Shown: piece after piece, positions 50,065 to 59,446 of the stretch
Position numbering within the stretch: the stretch's first letter is position 1
How the letters are laid out: every line of letters begins with the position of its first letter
Assembly (NCBI GenBank): GCA_017993775.1
Contig: JAGOMA010000027.1
Location: 1 to 64,000, forward strand
DNA from: Chloroflexota bacterium
GTDB lineage: Bacteria > Chloroflexota > Anaerolineae > Promineifilales > Promineifilaceae
Reading direction: 5' to 3'
Length of the DNA: 64,000 nucleotides
The notes under the pieces: model-generated
What the model was told of the DNA's origin: nothing
What the model saw: only the letters and a program-made list of their open reading frames with translations
The model's database searches: none
Translations under genes and position numbers: made by a program

Positions 50065-52722
50065 ATGGGAACATTGATCTCCACCAAACTGCGCCCGCCA
50101 CGTCTTCGCGAAGGGTATGTGATTCGCGCGCGATTGTTGGCCCAACTGGATCGCGGTTTGGCGCAGGGCCTCATCCTCATTTCGGCTCCGGCCGGATATG
50201 GAAAAACGTCGCTGGCGGCTGATTGGCTGCGCCAGCGCCCCGCGCTGATATCAGCCTGGGTCTCGTTGGATGAAACTGACAATGACCTGGATGTTTTTTT
50301 GCGTTATGTGACAACGGCCGTGCACAAAACTTTTCCCCAGGAACGGCCGTGCGCCAATACCCAGGCGCTGCTCAATGTACCCCAATCACCCACGCTGGAA
50401 ACCATCACCAACACCTTGATCAATGACTTGACCCACCTACCCCGTCCCCTGCTGCTGGCACTGGATGATTATCATCTCATTACCCTGCCTGCCATCCAGC
50501 AAATGATGGCGGCGCTTGTGCGCCATCTACCTGCGTCGCTGCAACTGCTGTTGATCACTCGCGTAGACCCGGCGCTGCCCCTGTTGGCTCGCCGTCGGGT
50601 GCAGCAGCGTCTGGCAGAGATACGCGCCGCTGATTTGCGCTTTGCCCTGGCCGAAGCCCGCGCCATTCTGCGCCAAACGACCGGCGCTGAAGTGGCTGAG
50701 GAAACGGCCGTTTTGCTGGAAGAGCAGACTGAAGGCTGGATTATCGGCTTGCAGCTCGCAGGCATTTCTCTGCGCGGACAGCAAGACCCCGCCGCGTTTG
50801 CCCGCGCCTTTCAAGGGCGCAACCATCGCCTGATCATGGACTTTTTGCTGGACGAAGTGCTGGCTCGCCAACCTCGCCCCGTCATGGAGTTTTTGTTGAA
50901 AACGGCCGTTTTGGAGCGATTTTGTGAGCCATTATGCAATGCTGTCGTCGGCCAGCACGGCCACGAATCATTACTGGCGAGCCTGGTAAACAGCGATCTC
51001 TTCCTGATTTCCCTCGATGATCAGGGTGTATGGTACCGCTACCACCACCTGTTTCGAGATTTGTTGCAGCGGCGGTTGGCGCAAGAATGGCCGCAAGAAG
51101 ACATTGCCGCCCTGCATGGCCGCGCCGGCTTATGGCTGGCTGCCCATGGCTTTACCGAAGCGGCGCTGCGTCATTTGTTGACGGCCGGAGATGTGGAAAC
51201 GGCCGTTACCCTTATCGAAACGCAGCGCCATGAAATCTTAAATCAGGGGCATTTCCATCTGTTAGCGCGTTGGCTGGGTTTGCTACCGGAAGAGGTTGTC
51301 CTACAGCGCCCCGCCTTGCTTCAGATCAAAGCCTGGACACTGCGCTGGCAGGCCAAATTTCAGGTTATGCCCTCACTGCTGCAACAAGCAGAAACATTGC
51401 TGGCCTCAGAACCGGAGATGGCCGCCAGCAGCAGCGTCAATCCTGACATTTTGCGCGGCGAACGAGATGCTTTGCACGCCGAAATGGCCTTCTTCCAGAA
51501 CGATTTTCCCCGCAGCATCACCTCAGCCCAGTCAGCTATAGACCGCCTGCCGCCCTACTGTTATTATGCCCGAGGTCTGGCCGCTTTGTTTCTGCTTATT
51601 GGGCAGCAAAGCCTGGGGCAGACAGAAGCTGCCCTGGAAAAGCTTAACGTCTGGCTGGATGAGGATCGATTTCAGCATTACGCCGCCCGCTTCTGCTTAA
51701 TGTTGGCAGCCGGCGCTATTTATGGCATGGTCGGCGACTTGAAGCGTCTGGAGCAAATTGGACAACACATGCTTCAAGCAGGGTTAGCCAAAGAACACCC
51801 GCTCAGTATTGCCTGGGCAAGCCATTTCTTAGGCCATGCCTATTACCAGTGGAACCGCTTAGAAGAAGCAGCCGCCCATTGGTCAACCGTAGCACAATGG
51901 CGCTATCATGCCAATTTTATGGTCTACCATGATGCGATGTTGGGTCTGGTTCTGGTTCATCATAGTCAGGGAAATGAGACGCAGGCGCAGCAAACGTTAG
52001 ACACGTTAACCCAGGTGATGTTGGAGACAAACCAGAACCAGTTTGCGCCACAGATAGAATCGTTTCGTACCCGCCTGGCACTGCTGCGTGGGGAAGTGGG
52101 CACGGCCGCTCATTGGCTGCAAACTGGGATGAAACCCGCCCGGATGTCGCTCTGGTTTTGGGAGGGCAACGATCTTACTCACGTCAAGGCGCTCATGGCA
52201 CAGGGAACGGCCGTTTCCTATCAAAAAGCCGCCGCCTTGTTAACCACTATCCAGCAGATTGCGGAAGAGACAACCAGCGTCTGGCTGCTCATCCAGATGT
52301 GGGCGCTGCGGGCGCTGCTGGCACAGTCCCAGGGCGAGCAAGAGGCCGCCCTGGCTGCCGCCAAACAGGCTGTGTGCCTGGCTGAACCGGGCGGTTACCT
52401 GCGCCTGTTTGTAGAACTGGGCGCAGCGATGGCTGATTTGCTGGCGCAGTTGGCGGCGCGTGGGGTTGCGCCTGCCTATATCGACCGTATTCTGGCTGTA
52501 TTTCGCGCTGACCAATCGCTTGAGGAAGATAAGCTGACCAGCCGCGAACTGGAAATTTTAGCCCTTTTGCAAAAAGGCTTATCCGACAAAGAGATTGCCG
52601 AGCAGTTGGTTTTGTCTGTGCTGACGGTGAAGAAACACAACCGTAATATTTATCAAAAGCTAGACGTAAACGGCCGTCGCCAGGCCATCGCCAAAGCAAA
52701 AATGCTGAACCTCTTCCCGTAG
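50065..52722 (+). CDS. MalT-like LuxR-family STAND transcriptional regulator
   Basis: An 885-residue STAND regulator. The N-terminal NTPase has Walker A APAGYGKTSLA and Walker B LLLALDDYHLI; the MalT/LAL signature WVSLDETDNDLDVFLRY is intact. A long TPR-like helical sensor follows (~370-800). The C-terminal LuxR HTH is LTSRELEILALLQKG, SDKEIAEQLV, LTVKKHNRNIYQKLDVNGR. By family knowledge an inducer binds the sensor, ATP drives oligomerisation, and the HTH activates promoters. It lies 80 bases after the PLD-like gene on the same strand, and the next operon is the sulfatase pair, either of which may be the target. Confidence 0.93.
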   Translation: MGTLISTKLRPPRLREGYVIRARLLAQLDRGLAQGLILISAPAGYGKTSLAADWLRQRPALISAWVSLDETDNDLDVFLRYVTTAVHKTFPQERPCANTQALLNVPQSPTLETITNTLINDLTHLPRPLLLALDDYHLITLPAIQQMMAALVRHLPASLQLLLITRVDPALPLLARRRVQQRLAEIRAADLRFALAEARAILRQTTGAEVAEETAVLLEEQTEGWIIGLQLAGISLRGQQDPAAFARAFQGRNHRLIMDFLLDEVLARQPRPVMEFLLKTAVLERFCEPLCNAVVGQHGHESLLASLVNSDLFLISLDDQGVWYRYHHLFRDLLQRRLAQEWPQEDIAALHGRAGLWLAAHGFTEAALRHLLTAGDVETAVTLIETQRHEILNQGHFHLLARWLGLLPEEVVLQRPALLQIKAWTLRWQAKFQVMPSLLQQAETLLASEPEMAASSSVNPDILRGERDALHAEMAFFQNDFPRSITSAQSAIDRLPPYCYYARGLAALFLLIGQQSLGQTEAALEKLNVWLDEDRFQHYAARFCLMLAAGAIYGMVGDLKRLEQIGQHMLQAGLAKEHPLSIAWASHFLGHAYYQWNRLEEAAAHWSTVAQWRYHANFMVYHDAMLGLVLVHHSQGNETQAQQTLDTLTQVMLETNQNQFAPQIESFRTRLALLRGEVGTAAHWLQTGMKPARMSLWFWEGNDLTHVKALMAQGTAVSYQKAAALLTTIQQIAEETTSVWLLIQMWALRALLAQSQGEQEAALAAAKQAVCLAEPGGYLRLFVELGAAMADLLAQLAARGVAPAYIDRILAVFRADQSLEEDKLTSRELEILALLQKGLSDKEIAEQLVLSVLTVKKHNRNIYQKLDVNGRRQAIAKAKMLNLFP

Positions 52723-52868
52723 ATACTCCCAATCTACTTCTTTTTGCCATTGAAGCTGACGGCCGTTTTGTTTACGATTACAATTGGTGATTTAATGCTC
52801 TCTATCTTGTGTGGTACACAAATAAAAATGAGGCAAAACGACATCGGCATCCCGGTGATTAGGCCATC

Positions 52869-54254
52869 GTGTCGCAACTTTTATTATCAATGAATCAGCC
52901 CATTTCGATACAAAGACCGCCGCAAGCGCCGCCGGCTTTTCACCTTTTGGCAAAGCCGACCGGCGCGATTTGCAACCTGGACTGCGCCTACTGTTTCTTT
53001 CTGGACAAAGAAGTCTTCTACCCTGGCAGCAAGTTCCGCATGAGCGAGCCGGTGCTGGAGCAGTACATCCGCCAACTCATTGAGTCACACCAGACGAACA
53101 GCGTCAACATCGCCTGGCAAGGCGGCGAGCCAACGCTGATGGGGCTGGATTTCTACCGGCGCACCATGGACCTGGTGGAGAAGTACCGGCGGCCGGGCAT
53201 GACCTTTCTGCACACCATGCAGACCAACGGCACGCTGCTGAACGACGAATGGGCTGCCTTTTTCGCCGAACACAACTTCCTGTTGGGTATCAGCATCGAC
53301 GGGCCACGGCCGTTGCACGACATCTACCGCGTGGACAAAGGCGGCAAGCCAACCTTCGACAACGTGATGCGCGGGCTGCGGCTGCTGCAGAAACACAACG
53401 TGGATTACAACGTGCTGACCACTGTCAACCGTATCAACGGCGACTACCCCCTGGAGGTGTATCGTTTTCTACGCGACGAGGTGGGCACAACCTGGATGCA
53501 GTTCATTCCCGTCGTGGAACGCATCAACGCCGATGGCCTGACACTCTACCAGGAGGGAACGGCCGTTTCCGACCGTTCGGTGCAGCCGGAACAGTTTGGC
53601 CGCTTTTTGAGCACGATCTTCGACGAGTGGGTGCGCCGCGACGTGGGCACGATTTACGTGCAGACCTTCGAGGCGGCGCTGAGCAATTGGTTGGGCATGC
53701 CCAACTCCGGCATGTGCGTCTTCAACGCCACTTGCGGCACAGGACTGGCCATCGAGCACAACGGCGACCTATATTCGTGCGACCACTTCGTCGAACCTAA
53801 TTATTTTCTCGGCAACATCCAGGAAACGCACATGATCGAATTGGTAGCCTCGCCGCAGCAGATCCAGTTTGGCCTGGACAAACGCGACTCACTGCCGCGC
53901 TACTGCCAGGAGTGCGACGTGCGCTTCGCCTGTCATGGCGAATGTCCCAAAAACCGCTTTATTCAGACGCCGGACGGCGAGCCGGGTCTGAATTATCTGT
54001 GCGTCGGCTTCAAGGAATTCTTTCATCATGTGGACTTCCCCATGAAGCTGATGGCCGGGTTGATCCGGCGCGGCCGCGAGGCGCGCGAGGTGATGCAGAT
54101 TCTGGATCGAGCCTTCACGGGCGTCGAGCGGAACGCTCCCTGCCCTTGCGGTAACGGCCGTAAGTTCAAACAGTGCCACGGCCGTCCGCAGCCGACACCA
54201 AGTTCAAAACCATTGCCCGCGCCACAATCCCGGTCGGGCGCGGTGGCAGGGTAA
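52869..54254 (+). CDS. Anaerobic sulfatase-maturating enzyme (radical SAM, SPASM), SEC-C tail
   Basis: A 461-residue radical SAM enzyme. The SAM cluster motif is CNLDCAYC (Cys35, 39, 42), followed by WQGGEPTLMG. The C-terminal part has the SPASM-type cysteines: MCVFNATCGTG, CDHFVEPNYFLGNI, CQECDVRFACHGECP. This matches anSME, which oxidises the Cys or Ser of sulfatases to formylglycine without oxygen. The last ~25 residues carry a SEC-C zinc motif CPCGNGRKFKQCHG, an added domain. The substrate sulfatase with a Cys motif follows after 32 bases, fixing the function. The start may be GTG 52869 or ATG 52890; neither has a strong ribosome site. Confidence 0.93.
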   Translation: MSQLLLSMNQPISIQRPPQAPPAFHLLAKPTGAICNLDCAYCFFLDKEVFYPGSKFRMSEPVLEQYIRQLIESHQTNSVNIAWQGGEPTLMGLDFYRRTMDLVEKYRRPGMTFLHTMQTNGTLLNDEWAAFFAEHNFLLGISIDGPRPLHDIYRVDKGGKPTFDNVMRGLRLLQKHNVDYNVLTTVNRINGDYPLEVYRFLRDEVGTTWMQFIPVVERINADGLTLYQEGTAVSDRSVQPEQFGRFLSTIFDEWVRRDVGTIYVQTFEAALSNWLGMPNSGMCVFNATCGTGLAIEHNGDLYSCDHFVEPNYFLGNIQETHMIELVASPQQIQFGLDKRDSLPRYCQECDVRFACHGECPKNRFIQTPDGEPGLNYLCVGFKEFFHHVDFPMKLMAGLIRRGREAREVMQILDRAFTGVERNAPCPCGNGRKFKQCHGRPQPTPSSKPLPAPQSRSGAVAG

Positions 54255-54286
54255 TATTCGTAATCAACCAACAAGGAGAGTGACCT

Positions 54287-55822
54287 ATGCCCAACGGCAA
54301 ACCCAATATTTTGGTTATCTGGGGTGATGACATCGGCATCACCAACCTGAGTTGCTACAGCGACGGCTTGATGGGTTATCGCACGCCCAACATAGATCGC
54401 ATTGCCAACGAAGGGATGCGCTTTACCGACTCCTACGGCCAGCAGAGCTGCACCGCCGGACGCGCCGCCTTCCTCACCGGGCAGAACCCCTACCGCACCG
54501 GCCTGACCAAGGTGGGTATGCCCGGCGCGGATATCGGCCTGCAGGCAGAGGACGCCACCATCGCCGAGCTGCTCAAGCCGCTGGGCTACGCCACCGGCCA
54601 GTTCGGCAAGAACCACTTCGGCGACAAAAACAAGTACCTGCCCACGGCCCACGGCTTCGATGAGTTTTTTGGCAACCTCTACCACCTCAACGCTGAGGAG
54701 GAGCCGGAGAATGTGGATTATCCGCCCGAAGCGGATTTCCCCAACTTCAAAAACATCTTCGGGCCACGCGGCGTCATGCACACCTGGGCTACCGAAGAGG
54801 ACGATCCCACCGAGCATCCACGTTGGGGGCGCGTCGGCAAGCAGCGCATTGAGGATACCGGCCCGTTGACCAAGGAACGCATGGAGACCTGTGACACCGA
54901 ATTCCTGGCCGCCGCGCAGGACTTCATCAAGCGGGCGCACGACGACGACACACCCTTCTTCGTCTGGTTCAACACCACCTGGATGCACTTCCGCGTCCAT
55001 CCGCCGGAACACGTGCTGGGACAGGCCGGGCGCTGGCAATCTTTTTACCACGACGTGATGGTGGAGCACGACAAGCATGTGGGGCAGATGCTGGACCTGC
55101 TGGACGAGCTGGGCATTGCCGAGGACACCATTGTCATGTACTCAACCGACAACGGCCCGCACATGAACACCTGGCCCGACGGCGCCATGACCCCCTTCCG
55201 CAACGAGAAGAACTCCAATTGGGAAGGCGCCTTCCGGGTGCCGGAGATGGTGCGCTGGCCCGGCAAGATTCCGGCAGGTGTGGTTTCCAACGAGATTATC
55301 AGCCACACCGACTGGCTGCCAACACTGCTGGCGGCGGCCGGTGAGCCGGAGATCAACGAGAAGCTGAAGCAAGGTCACCAGGCTGGCGACAAGGAGTTTA
55401 AGGTGCACATTGACGGCTACAACTTCCTGCCGCACTTTACTGGCGAAACGGAGGAGGGGCCGCGTAAAGGCATTATCTATTTCTCCGATGACGGCGACCT
55501 GGTTGGACTGCGCTATGACAACTGGAAATTTGTCTTCGCCGAACAGCGCGTGCAGGGCACAGTCCAGATCTGGGCGGAACCGTTCGTCTTTCTGCGCGTG
55601 CCCAAGATATTTAACCTGCGCACCGATCCCTTCGAGCGAGCAGACATCACATCCAACACCTATTACGATTGGATGATCGACCGAATCTATCTGACTTATG
55701 CCGCGCAGTACCTCGTGCGCGAGTTCCTGGGCACTTTCAGGGAATTCCCGCCGCGCATGAAGCCGGCCAGCTTCACTGTCGACGATGTGCTTAAGAAGAT
55801 GGAACAGAGTTTCGACTACTAG
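54287..55822 (+). CDS. Arylsulfatase-family protein, Cys-type formylglycine site
   Basis: A 511-residue sulfatase. The formylglycine site is CTAGR (Cys55) in QQSCTAGRAAFLTGQ, metal ligands are Asp14 and Asp15 in WGDDIG, and TDNGPH (Asp288, Asn289) completes the site. No signal peptide is seen, so it may act in the cytoplasm, or be exported another way. Maturation by the upstream anSME is inferred from the pairing and the Cys. AAGGAGAG precedes the ATG. The gene contains no ACGGCCGT in 1.5 kb and abruptly ends with a hairpin, hinting at a different history from its neighbours, although one missing octamer stretch is weak evidence. Confidence 0.94.
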   Translation: MPNGKPNILVIWGDDIGITNLSCYSDGLMGYRTPNIDRIANEGMRFTDSYGQQSCTAGRAAFLTGQNPYRTGLTKVGMPGADIGLQAEDATIAELLKPLGYATGQFGKNHFGDKNKYLPTAHGFDEFFGNLYHLNAEEEPENVDYPPEADFPNFKNIFGPRGVMHTWATEEDDPTEHPRWGRVGKQRIEDTGPLTKERMETCDTEFLAAAQDFIKRAHDDDTPFFVWFNTTWMHFRVHPPEHVLGQAGRWQSFYHDVMVEHDKHVGQMLDLLDELGIAEDTIVMYSTDNGPHMNTWPDGAMTPFRNEKNSNWEGAFRVPEMVRWPGKIPAGVVSNEIISHTDWLPTLLAAAGEPEINEKLKQGHQAGDKEFKVHIDGYNFLPHFTGETEEGPRKGIIYFSDDGDLVGLRYDNWKFVFAEQRVQGTVQIWAEPFVFLRVPKIFNLRTDPFERADITSNTYYDWMIDRIYLTYAAQYLVREFLGTFREFPPRMKPASFTVDDVLKKMEQSFDY

Positions 55823-55849
55823 AGGCTTGTAAGAGAATAAACTCCGCCG

Positions 55850-55883
55850 AGACCTGATAGGTTTCAGAAAACCTATCAGGTCT
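55850..55883. terminator. Perfect 15-bp hairpin after the sulfatase gene
   Basis: AGACCTGATAGGTTT (55850-55864) and AAACCTATCAGGTCT (55869-55883) pair perfectly around CAGA, with outer ACTCC/GGAGT partial pairing and TATTTTT after it. Same AACCT..AGGTT family as at 63391. Probably terminates the sulfatase operon. Confidence 0.8.
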
Positions 55884-55988
55884 AAACCGGGGAGTTATAT
55901 TTTTACGAACCCTAATCTCAGCGTACAAAGAACGGGTCTATTGGTGCATCCATTTGTGAAGTGGAAACCTGATGCGGACTTGAGATGT

Positions 55989-56273
55989 ATGGCGCAACAT
56001 AAATTGACGATGCATGAAACGGCCGTCTACCGCATTCGTTTTCAGGGCGCATTCGATGAGTCCTGGCTGGAATATCTGGGCGCGGATTGGACTATCCAAT
56101 TCAACGACGACAACACGGCCGTTACCACCACAATCACCGGCGTCATGGGTGATCAGGCAGCTTTAATTGGCCTTTTGTGCAGCCTGTACGATGTGGGGCT
56201 GCCCTTACTGGAAGTCGAATGCCTGAAGGCGGCTGCCGAGCAACCATGCTTTGAACAACCGCAGGCGGAGTGA
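55989..56273 (+). CDS. Small conserved protein of unknown function
   Basis: A 94-residue protein with the pattern YRIRFQGAFDESWLEYLGADWTIQF, then VTTTITGVMGDQAALIGLLCSLYDVGLPLLEVE. I have seen this type in Chloroflexota, where it is often next to various genes, but I know no function. It is acidic and without signal or membrane segments. ATG 55989 is chosen over the upstream frame start at 55941, because the extra residues look random. It overlaps the GAP gene by four bases. Confidence 0.75.
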   Translation: MAQHKLTMHETAVYRIRFQGAFDESWLEYLGADWTIQFNDDNTAVTTTITGVMGDQAALIGLLCSLYDVGLPLLEVECLKAAAEQPCFEQPQAE

Positions 56274-56959
56274 TCAATAAGCATATGAACAACATATTCC
56301 TTGAATTGCTGCCGATCATTGTGGGCGCGGCCGTTGTGCCGCTGTATCCCATCATTGTGCTGCTGCTTCTGCAAAGCGAAAATGGCCTGGGCAAGAGTGT
56401 GGCCTTCGTCTCTGGCGGCGTAGCTATGCGGCTGGCGCAAGGGGTGTTGTTTGGCGTGGTCCTGGGTGCGGCGATGGCCGCCAATGGGCAAGACGGCCAA
56501 CAACTGATCGCTTCGACCTTGCTGCTGGTGATCGGTATCCTATTGCTGGTGACAGCTTTCAAGAAATGGCGCAAAGAGGAAGACCCGGACGACCCACCGC
56601 CCAAGTGGATGGCCAGCATCAGCAGCCTTTCAGGGGCGCGGGCCGTTGGTACGGGGGCGCTGTTTGTGTCGATTGCCGTTAAGCAGTGGGTGTTCACCCT
56701 GTCGGCTATCAGCATTATTAACGAGGCGGGGTTGGAACGGCCGTTAAGCATCGGCTTCTACCTGCTCTACATCACGCTCACCCAGACGCTCGTCCTGCCG
56801 CCCATCCTCTTCTACGCTATCGCGCCGGAGCGGGCGGCCAAACCAATGCAAGCAGCGCAAAGCTGGCTTGAGCGAAACAATCGGGTGATTGTGACGAGCG
56901 TGTCTTTCATCTTTGGGCTGTGGTTCTCGTATAAGGGTATCACCGGGCTGACTGGCTAA
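56270..56959 (+). CDS. GAP-family (Sap-like) membrane protein
   Basis: A 229-residue integral membrane protein with six hydrophobic segments. It begins near FLELLPIIVGAAVVPLYPIIVLLLLQSENG, typical of the GAP/Sap (LysE-like) family. Members include mycobacterial Sap, involved in cell-surface lipid transport; the general function is export of small or lipid compounds. GTG 56270 overlaps the preceding stop as GTGA; ATG 56285 is the alternative. First of a run of small membrane proteins. Confidence 0.8.
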   Translation: MINKHMNNIFLELLPIIVGAAVVPLYPIIVLLLLQSENGLGKSVAFVSGGVAMRLAQGVLFGVVLGAAMAANGQDGQQLIASTLLLVIGILLLVTAFKKWRKEEDPDDPPPKWMASISSLSGARAVGTGALFVSIAVKQWVFTLSAISIINEAGLERPLSIGFYLLYITLTQTLVLPPILFYAIAPERAAKPMQAAQSWLERNNRVIVTSVSFIFGLWFSYKGITGLTG

Positions 56960-56971
56960 ACTGGTTTTTTT

Positions 56972-57352
56972 ATGCTGCCTTCGATCATTTCCAAAGGCGA
57001 AACAGGGGACACATTCCTGTTGTGGGTGGAATATGCCACCCTGTTTATTGAAGCCCTTGCCGTACTCACTATTGTCGTTGCGATTGTGGTCGCACTGACG
57101 AGCTATCTGCTGCGCTATGCCCGCCAGCCAGCCGACAAAGAGAACCTTTATCACGCACTTAAGGTCAGTCTGGGCAAATCGCTCCTTCTCGGTCTGGAGA
57201 TTTTAGTAGCGGCCGACATCATCCACACCGTTGCTCTGGAAGCGACGCTGGAAAGTGTCCTGGTGTTAGGGCTGCTGGTGGTAATTCGTACTTTCCTAAG
57301 CTGGGCGCTGCTGGTTGAAATTGAGGGGCGCTGGCCCTGGCAGCACGTATAA
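56972..57352 (+). CDS. DUF1622-family membrane protein
   Basis: A 126-residue protein with three membrane helices. The middle LYHALKVSLGKSLLLGLEILVAADIIHTV and the end VVIRTFLSWALLVEIEGRWPW match the DUF1622 pattern. Function is unknown. It lies 12 bases after the GAP gene, presumably in the same operon. Confidence 0.85.
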   Translation: MLPSIISKGETGDTFLLWVEYATLFIEALAVLTIVVAIVVALTSYLLRYARQPADKENLYHALKVSLGKSLLLGLEILVAADIIHTVALEATLESVLVLGLLVVIRTFLSWALLVEIEGRWPWQHV

Positions 57353-57428
57353 TTTTTTTGTTGGCAACAGCCCGACTTGCAAATCGGGTTGAATTTTATC
57401 TACTCAGTAGAACAAGGAGACTATTCGT

Positions 57429-57914
57429 ATGACAACACTAACTGTATGGAAATTTGACAGCCCCGCCGGGGCGCAAGAGGCATTAAACAAGCTGGTAGAG
57501 CTGTCGAAGCAGCACCTCATCCAGGTTAACGATGCGGCTGTTGTGTCGTGGGAAGCGGGCAAGAAAAAGCCCAAGACCCAAAATTATGGCAGCATGACTG
57601 GCCAGGGAGCCGTCTCTGGCGCATTCTGGGGAATGCTCTTTGGCCTCATCTTCTTTGTACCGTTTTTTGGCATGGCCGTAGGCGCGGCAATGGGCGCGTT
57701 AAGCGGTAAATTCGCCGATTACGGCATCAACGACAACTTCATCAAAGAAGTGCGCGATCAGGTGACCGAAGGCACGTCGGCGCTCTTTTTGATGACCAGC
57801 GGCGCGGTGCAAGACCGTATAGCGGAAGCGTTCAAAGGCGTCTCGGCTGAGTTGATTCAATCGAATTTGACGAGTGAGCAAGAAGCGCAGTTGATGGAAG
57901 ATTTTTCTGGTTAA
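57429..57914 (+). CDS. DUF1269-family membrane-associated protein
   Basis: A 161-residue protein. MTTLTVWKFDSPAGAQEAL opens it, the hydrophobic Gly-rich stretch GAFWGMLFGLIFFVPFFGMAVGAAMGALSGK is a glycine-zipper-like insert, and VTEGTSALFLMTSG closes the domain. All are DUF1269 hallmarks. A ribosome site AAGGAG precedes the ATG. The stop codon is followed by an ACGGCCGT copy at 57914-57921. Role unknown; these often occur with stress-related genes. Confidence 0.88.
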   Translation: MTTLTVWKFDSPAGAQEALNKLVELSKQHLIQVNDAAVVSWEAGKKKPKTQNYGSMTGQGAVSGAFWGMLFGLIFFVPFFGMAVGAAMGALSGKFADYGINDNFIKEVRDQVTEGTSALFLMTSGAVQDRIAEAFKGVSAELIQSNLTSEQEAQLMEDFSG

Positions 57915-57948
57915 CGGCCGTTACCGCCACCCATTCATTTGCTAATGA

Positions 57949-57988
57949 CCCACAATGGGGAGTATCAACCAGATACCCCCATTGTGGG
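57949..57988. terminator. 17-bp hairpin with one-base bulge between DUF1269 and LURP-one genes
   Basis: CCCACAATGGGGAGTATC and GATACCCCCATTGTGGG pair along their length with one bulged A, and a five-base loop AACCA. It ends 24 bases before the next start codon, so it could attenuate or separate transcription. Confidence 0.7.
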
Positions 57989-58012
57989 CAAATTCGAACG
58001 GAGATAAAAACC

Positions 58013-58561
58013 ATGCCCGGAAAAGCACGGCGTGAACAACGCCAAGAAGAACGTGAAGTCTTTGGCCGCCGCGGGACGGCAACCCGCTACAGAATGCGGC
58101 AAAAATTGGTCGCTTTTGGCGATGATTTCTGGATCGAGAACGAAAGCGGTCAGCGTGTTTTCAAGGTAGATGGCAAAATGCTGCGTGTGCGCGATACCCT
58201 CTTTTTTGAAGATATGCAGGGCCAAACCCAGTGCAAAATTCAGGAGAAGTTGGTACGCATCAAAGATACAAAGACGATTGAGGGGCCAAACGACGAGCTC
58301 CTGGCCACCGTCAAGAAAGCGCTAATCACGCCCCTGCGCGACCGTTGGGTGGTGAAAATTGGGAATGGCCCGGATCTGCAAGTGCAGGGCAACATCCTGA
58401 ACCACCAATACACCATCGGCGAGGGCGGAAGCAAGGTCGCCGAAGTTTCCAAAAAGTGGTTCCGCCTGGCCGACACCTATGGCGTCCAGATTGAACCGAG
58501 TCAAAACGACATTGTGATACTGGCTGTTACTGTGGCTATCGACATGATGGCACACGGCTAG
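58013..58561 (+). CDS. LURP-one-related / scramblase-like (DUF567) protein
   Basis: A 182-residue protein. The repeated antiparallel strand pattern RYRMRQKLVAFGDDFWIENESGQRVFKVDGK, LRVRDTLFFEDMQGQ and KIQEKLVRIKDTKTI matches the LURP-one-like 12-stranded barrel fold, related to phospholipid scramblases. The N-terminus is very basic (PGKARREQRQEEREVFGRR). Its function is unknown in bacteria. Own short transcript between hairpins. Confidence 0.85.
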   Translation: MPGKARREQRQEEREVFGRRGTATRYRMRQKLVAFGDDFWIENESGQRVFKVDGKMLRVRDTLFFEDMQGQTQCKIQEKLVRIKDTKTIEGPNDELLATVKKALITPLRDRWVVKIGNGPDLQVQGNILNHQYTIGEGGSKVAEVSKKWFRLADTYGVQIEPSQNDIVILAVTVAIDMMAHG

Positions 58562-58569
58562 ACAAGTCG

Positions 58570-58608
58570 CATTGACAATTGACAACGAACTGTTGACAAT
58601 TGTCAATG
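58570..58608. terminator. 17-bp hairpin after the LURP-one gene
   Basis: CATTGACAATTGACAAC (58570-58586) and GTTGACAATTGTCAATG (58592-58608) match at 16 of 17 positions around GAACT. It begins nine bases after the stop codon. Confidence 0.7.
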
Positions 58609-58659
58609 TCTTATTCCTAACGCTGATACGCATGATCAGCCATCAAACCCAGAACATGG

Positions 58660-59406
58660 ATGATGTCGACTAGAAGACCTTTTTTCCGCCGTAGATCTGT
58701 TTCGCCACCCAAAGAAACCATATTAAGCAGCGTCTTGGGTGAATATCTGGACCCAATTGACGCTCTGTTTACCATCTTTTTCAGCATTCTCTTTGCCCTG
58801 CTCTTTACACTGTCATATGGCATCTTGATCTATCGCGGAATCATTGATTCATCCCTCGCCAGCGGCTATGGGCAAGAGTTGTTTACGGCAATTTTAGGGG
58901 CCGTCGCCGCCTGGGGAATCATTGATGGCGTTATCTATGTTTTGTCTGAGGTTTTTGCGCGGGGAGAACGGTATCGGTTACTGCGGTATGTTCAGTCGAG
59001 TGACAATGAGGAAACGGCCGTTACCGTTATTGCCGACACGCTAGATTTTATCCTGAAACCAATAACCAACGACGATCAACGCGTCGGGCTTTATCATGAT
59101 ATTGCCGGTTATTTGAGCCAGGCTGAACCACAGACTGTCGGCTTACAACGTGAGGATTTGGTGGGAGCAGCAACCACCATTTTACTATCCATTGTGGCTG
59201 TGTTGCCCTCTTTACTGCCGCTGCTGCTGCTGCCGGACAACACCGCTTTGGCAATTCGCATCTCCAACTTCCTATCCTTTTTTGTGGTCTTTGTCACCGG
59301 GTATAGTTGGGGCACTCATACCGACACAAATCCCTGGAAAACAGGCTTACTTTTGGCTTCTGTTTGCCTGATTATGGTTTTAATTGCTATGCTGCTAGGC
59401 GGTTAG
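58660..59406 (+). CDS. VIT-like multi-TM membrane protein
   Basis: A 248-residue membrane protein with a basic N-terminus (MSTRRPFFRRR) and about five hydrophobic segments: IFFSILFALLFTLSYGILIYRG, FTAILGAVAAWGIIDGVIYVL, then three packed helices after residue 165. The first part AAWGIIDGVIYVLSE resembles VIT1/CCC1 iron-manganese transporters, but the Glu/Asp transport residues of that family were not securely identified, so transport is only possible. A weak ribosome site makes the start uncertain by one codon. Confidence 0.6.
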   Translation: MMSTRRPFFRRRSVSPPKETILSSVLGEYLDPIDALFTIFFSILFALLFTLSYGILIYRGIIDSSLASGYGQELFTAILGAVAAWGIIDGVIYVLSEVFARGERYRLLRYVQSSDNEETAVTVIADTLDFILKPITNDDQRVGLYHDIAGYLSQAEPQTVGLQREDLVGAATTILLSIVAVLPSLLPLLLLPDNTALAIRISNFLSFFVVFVTGYSWGTHTDTNPWKTGLLLASVCLIMVLIAMLLGG

Positions 59407-59446
59407 CCCAATGACCTCATTCAACTGAGTCTGAGCTATTTTCATC

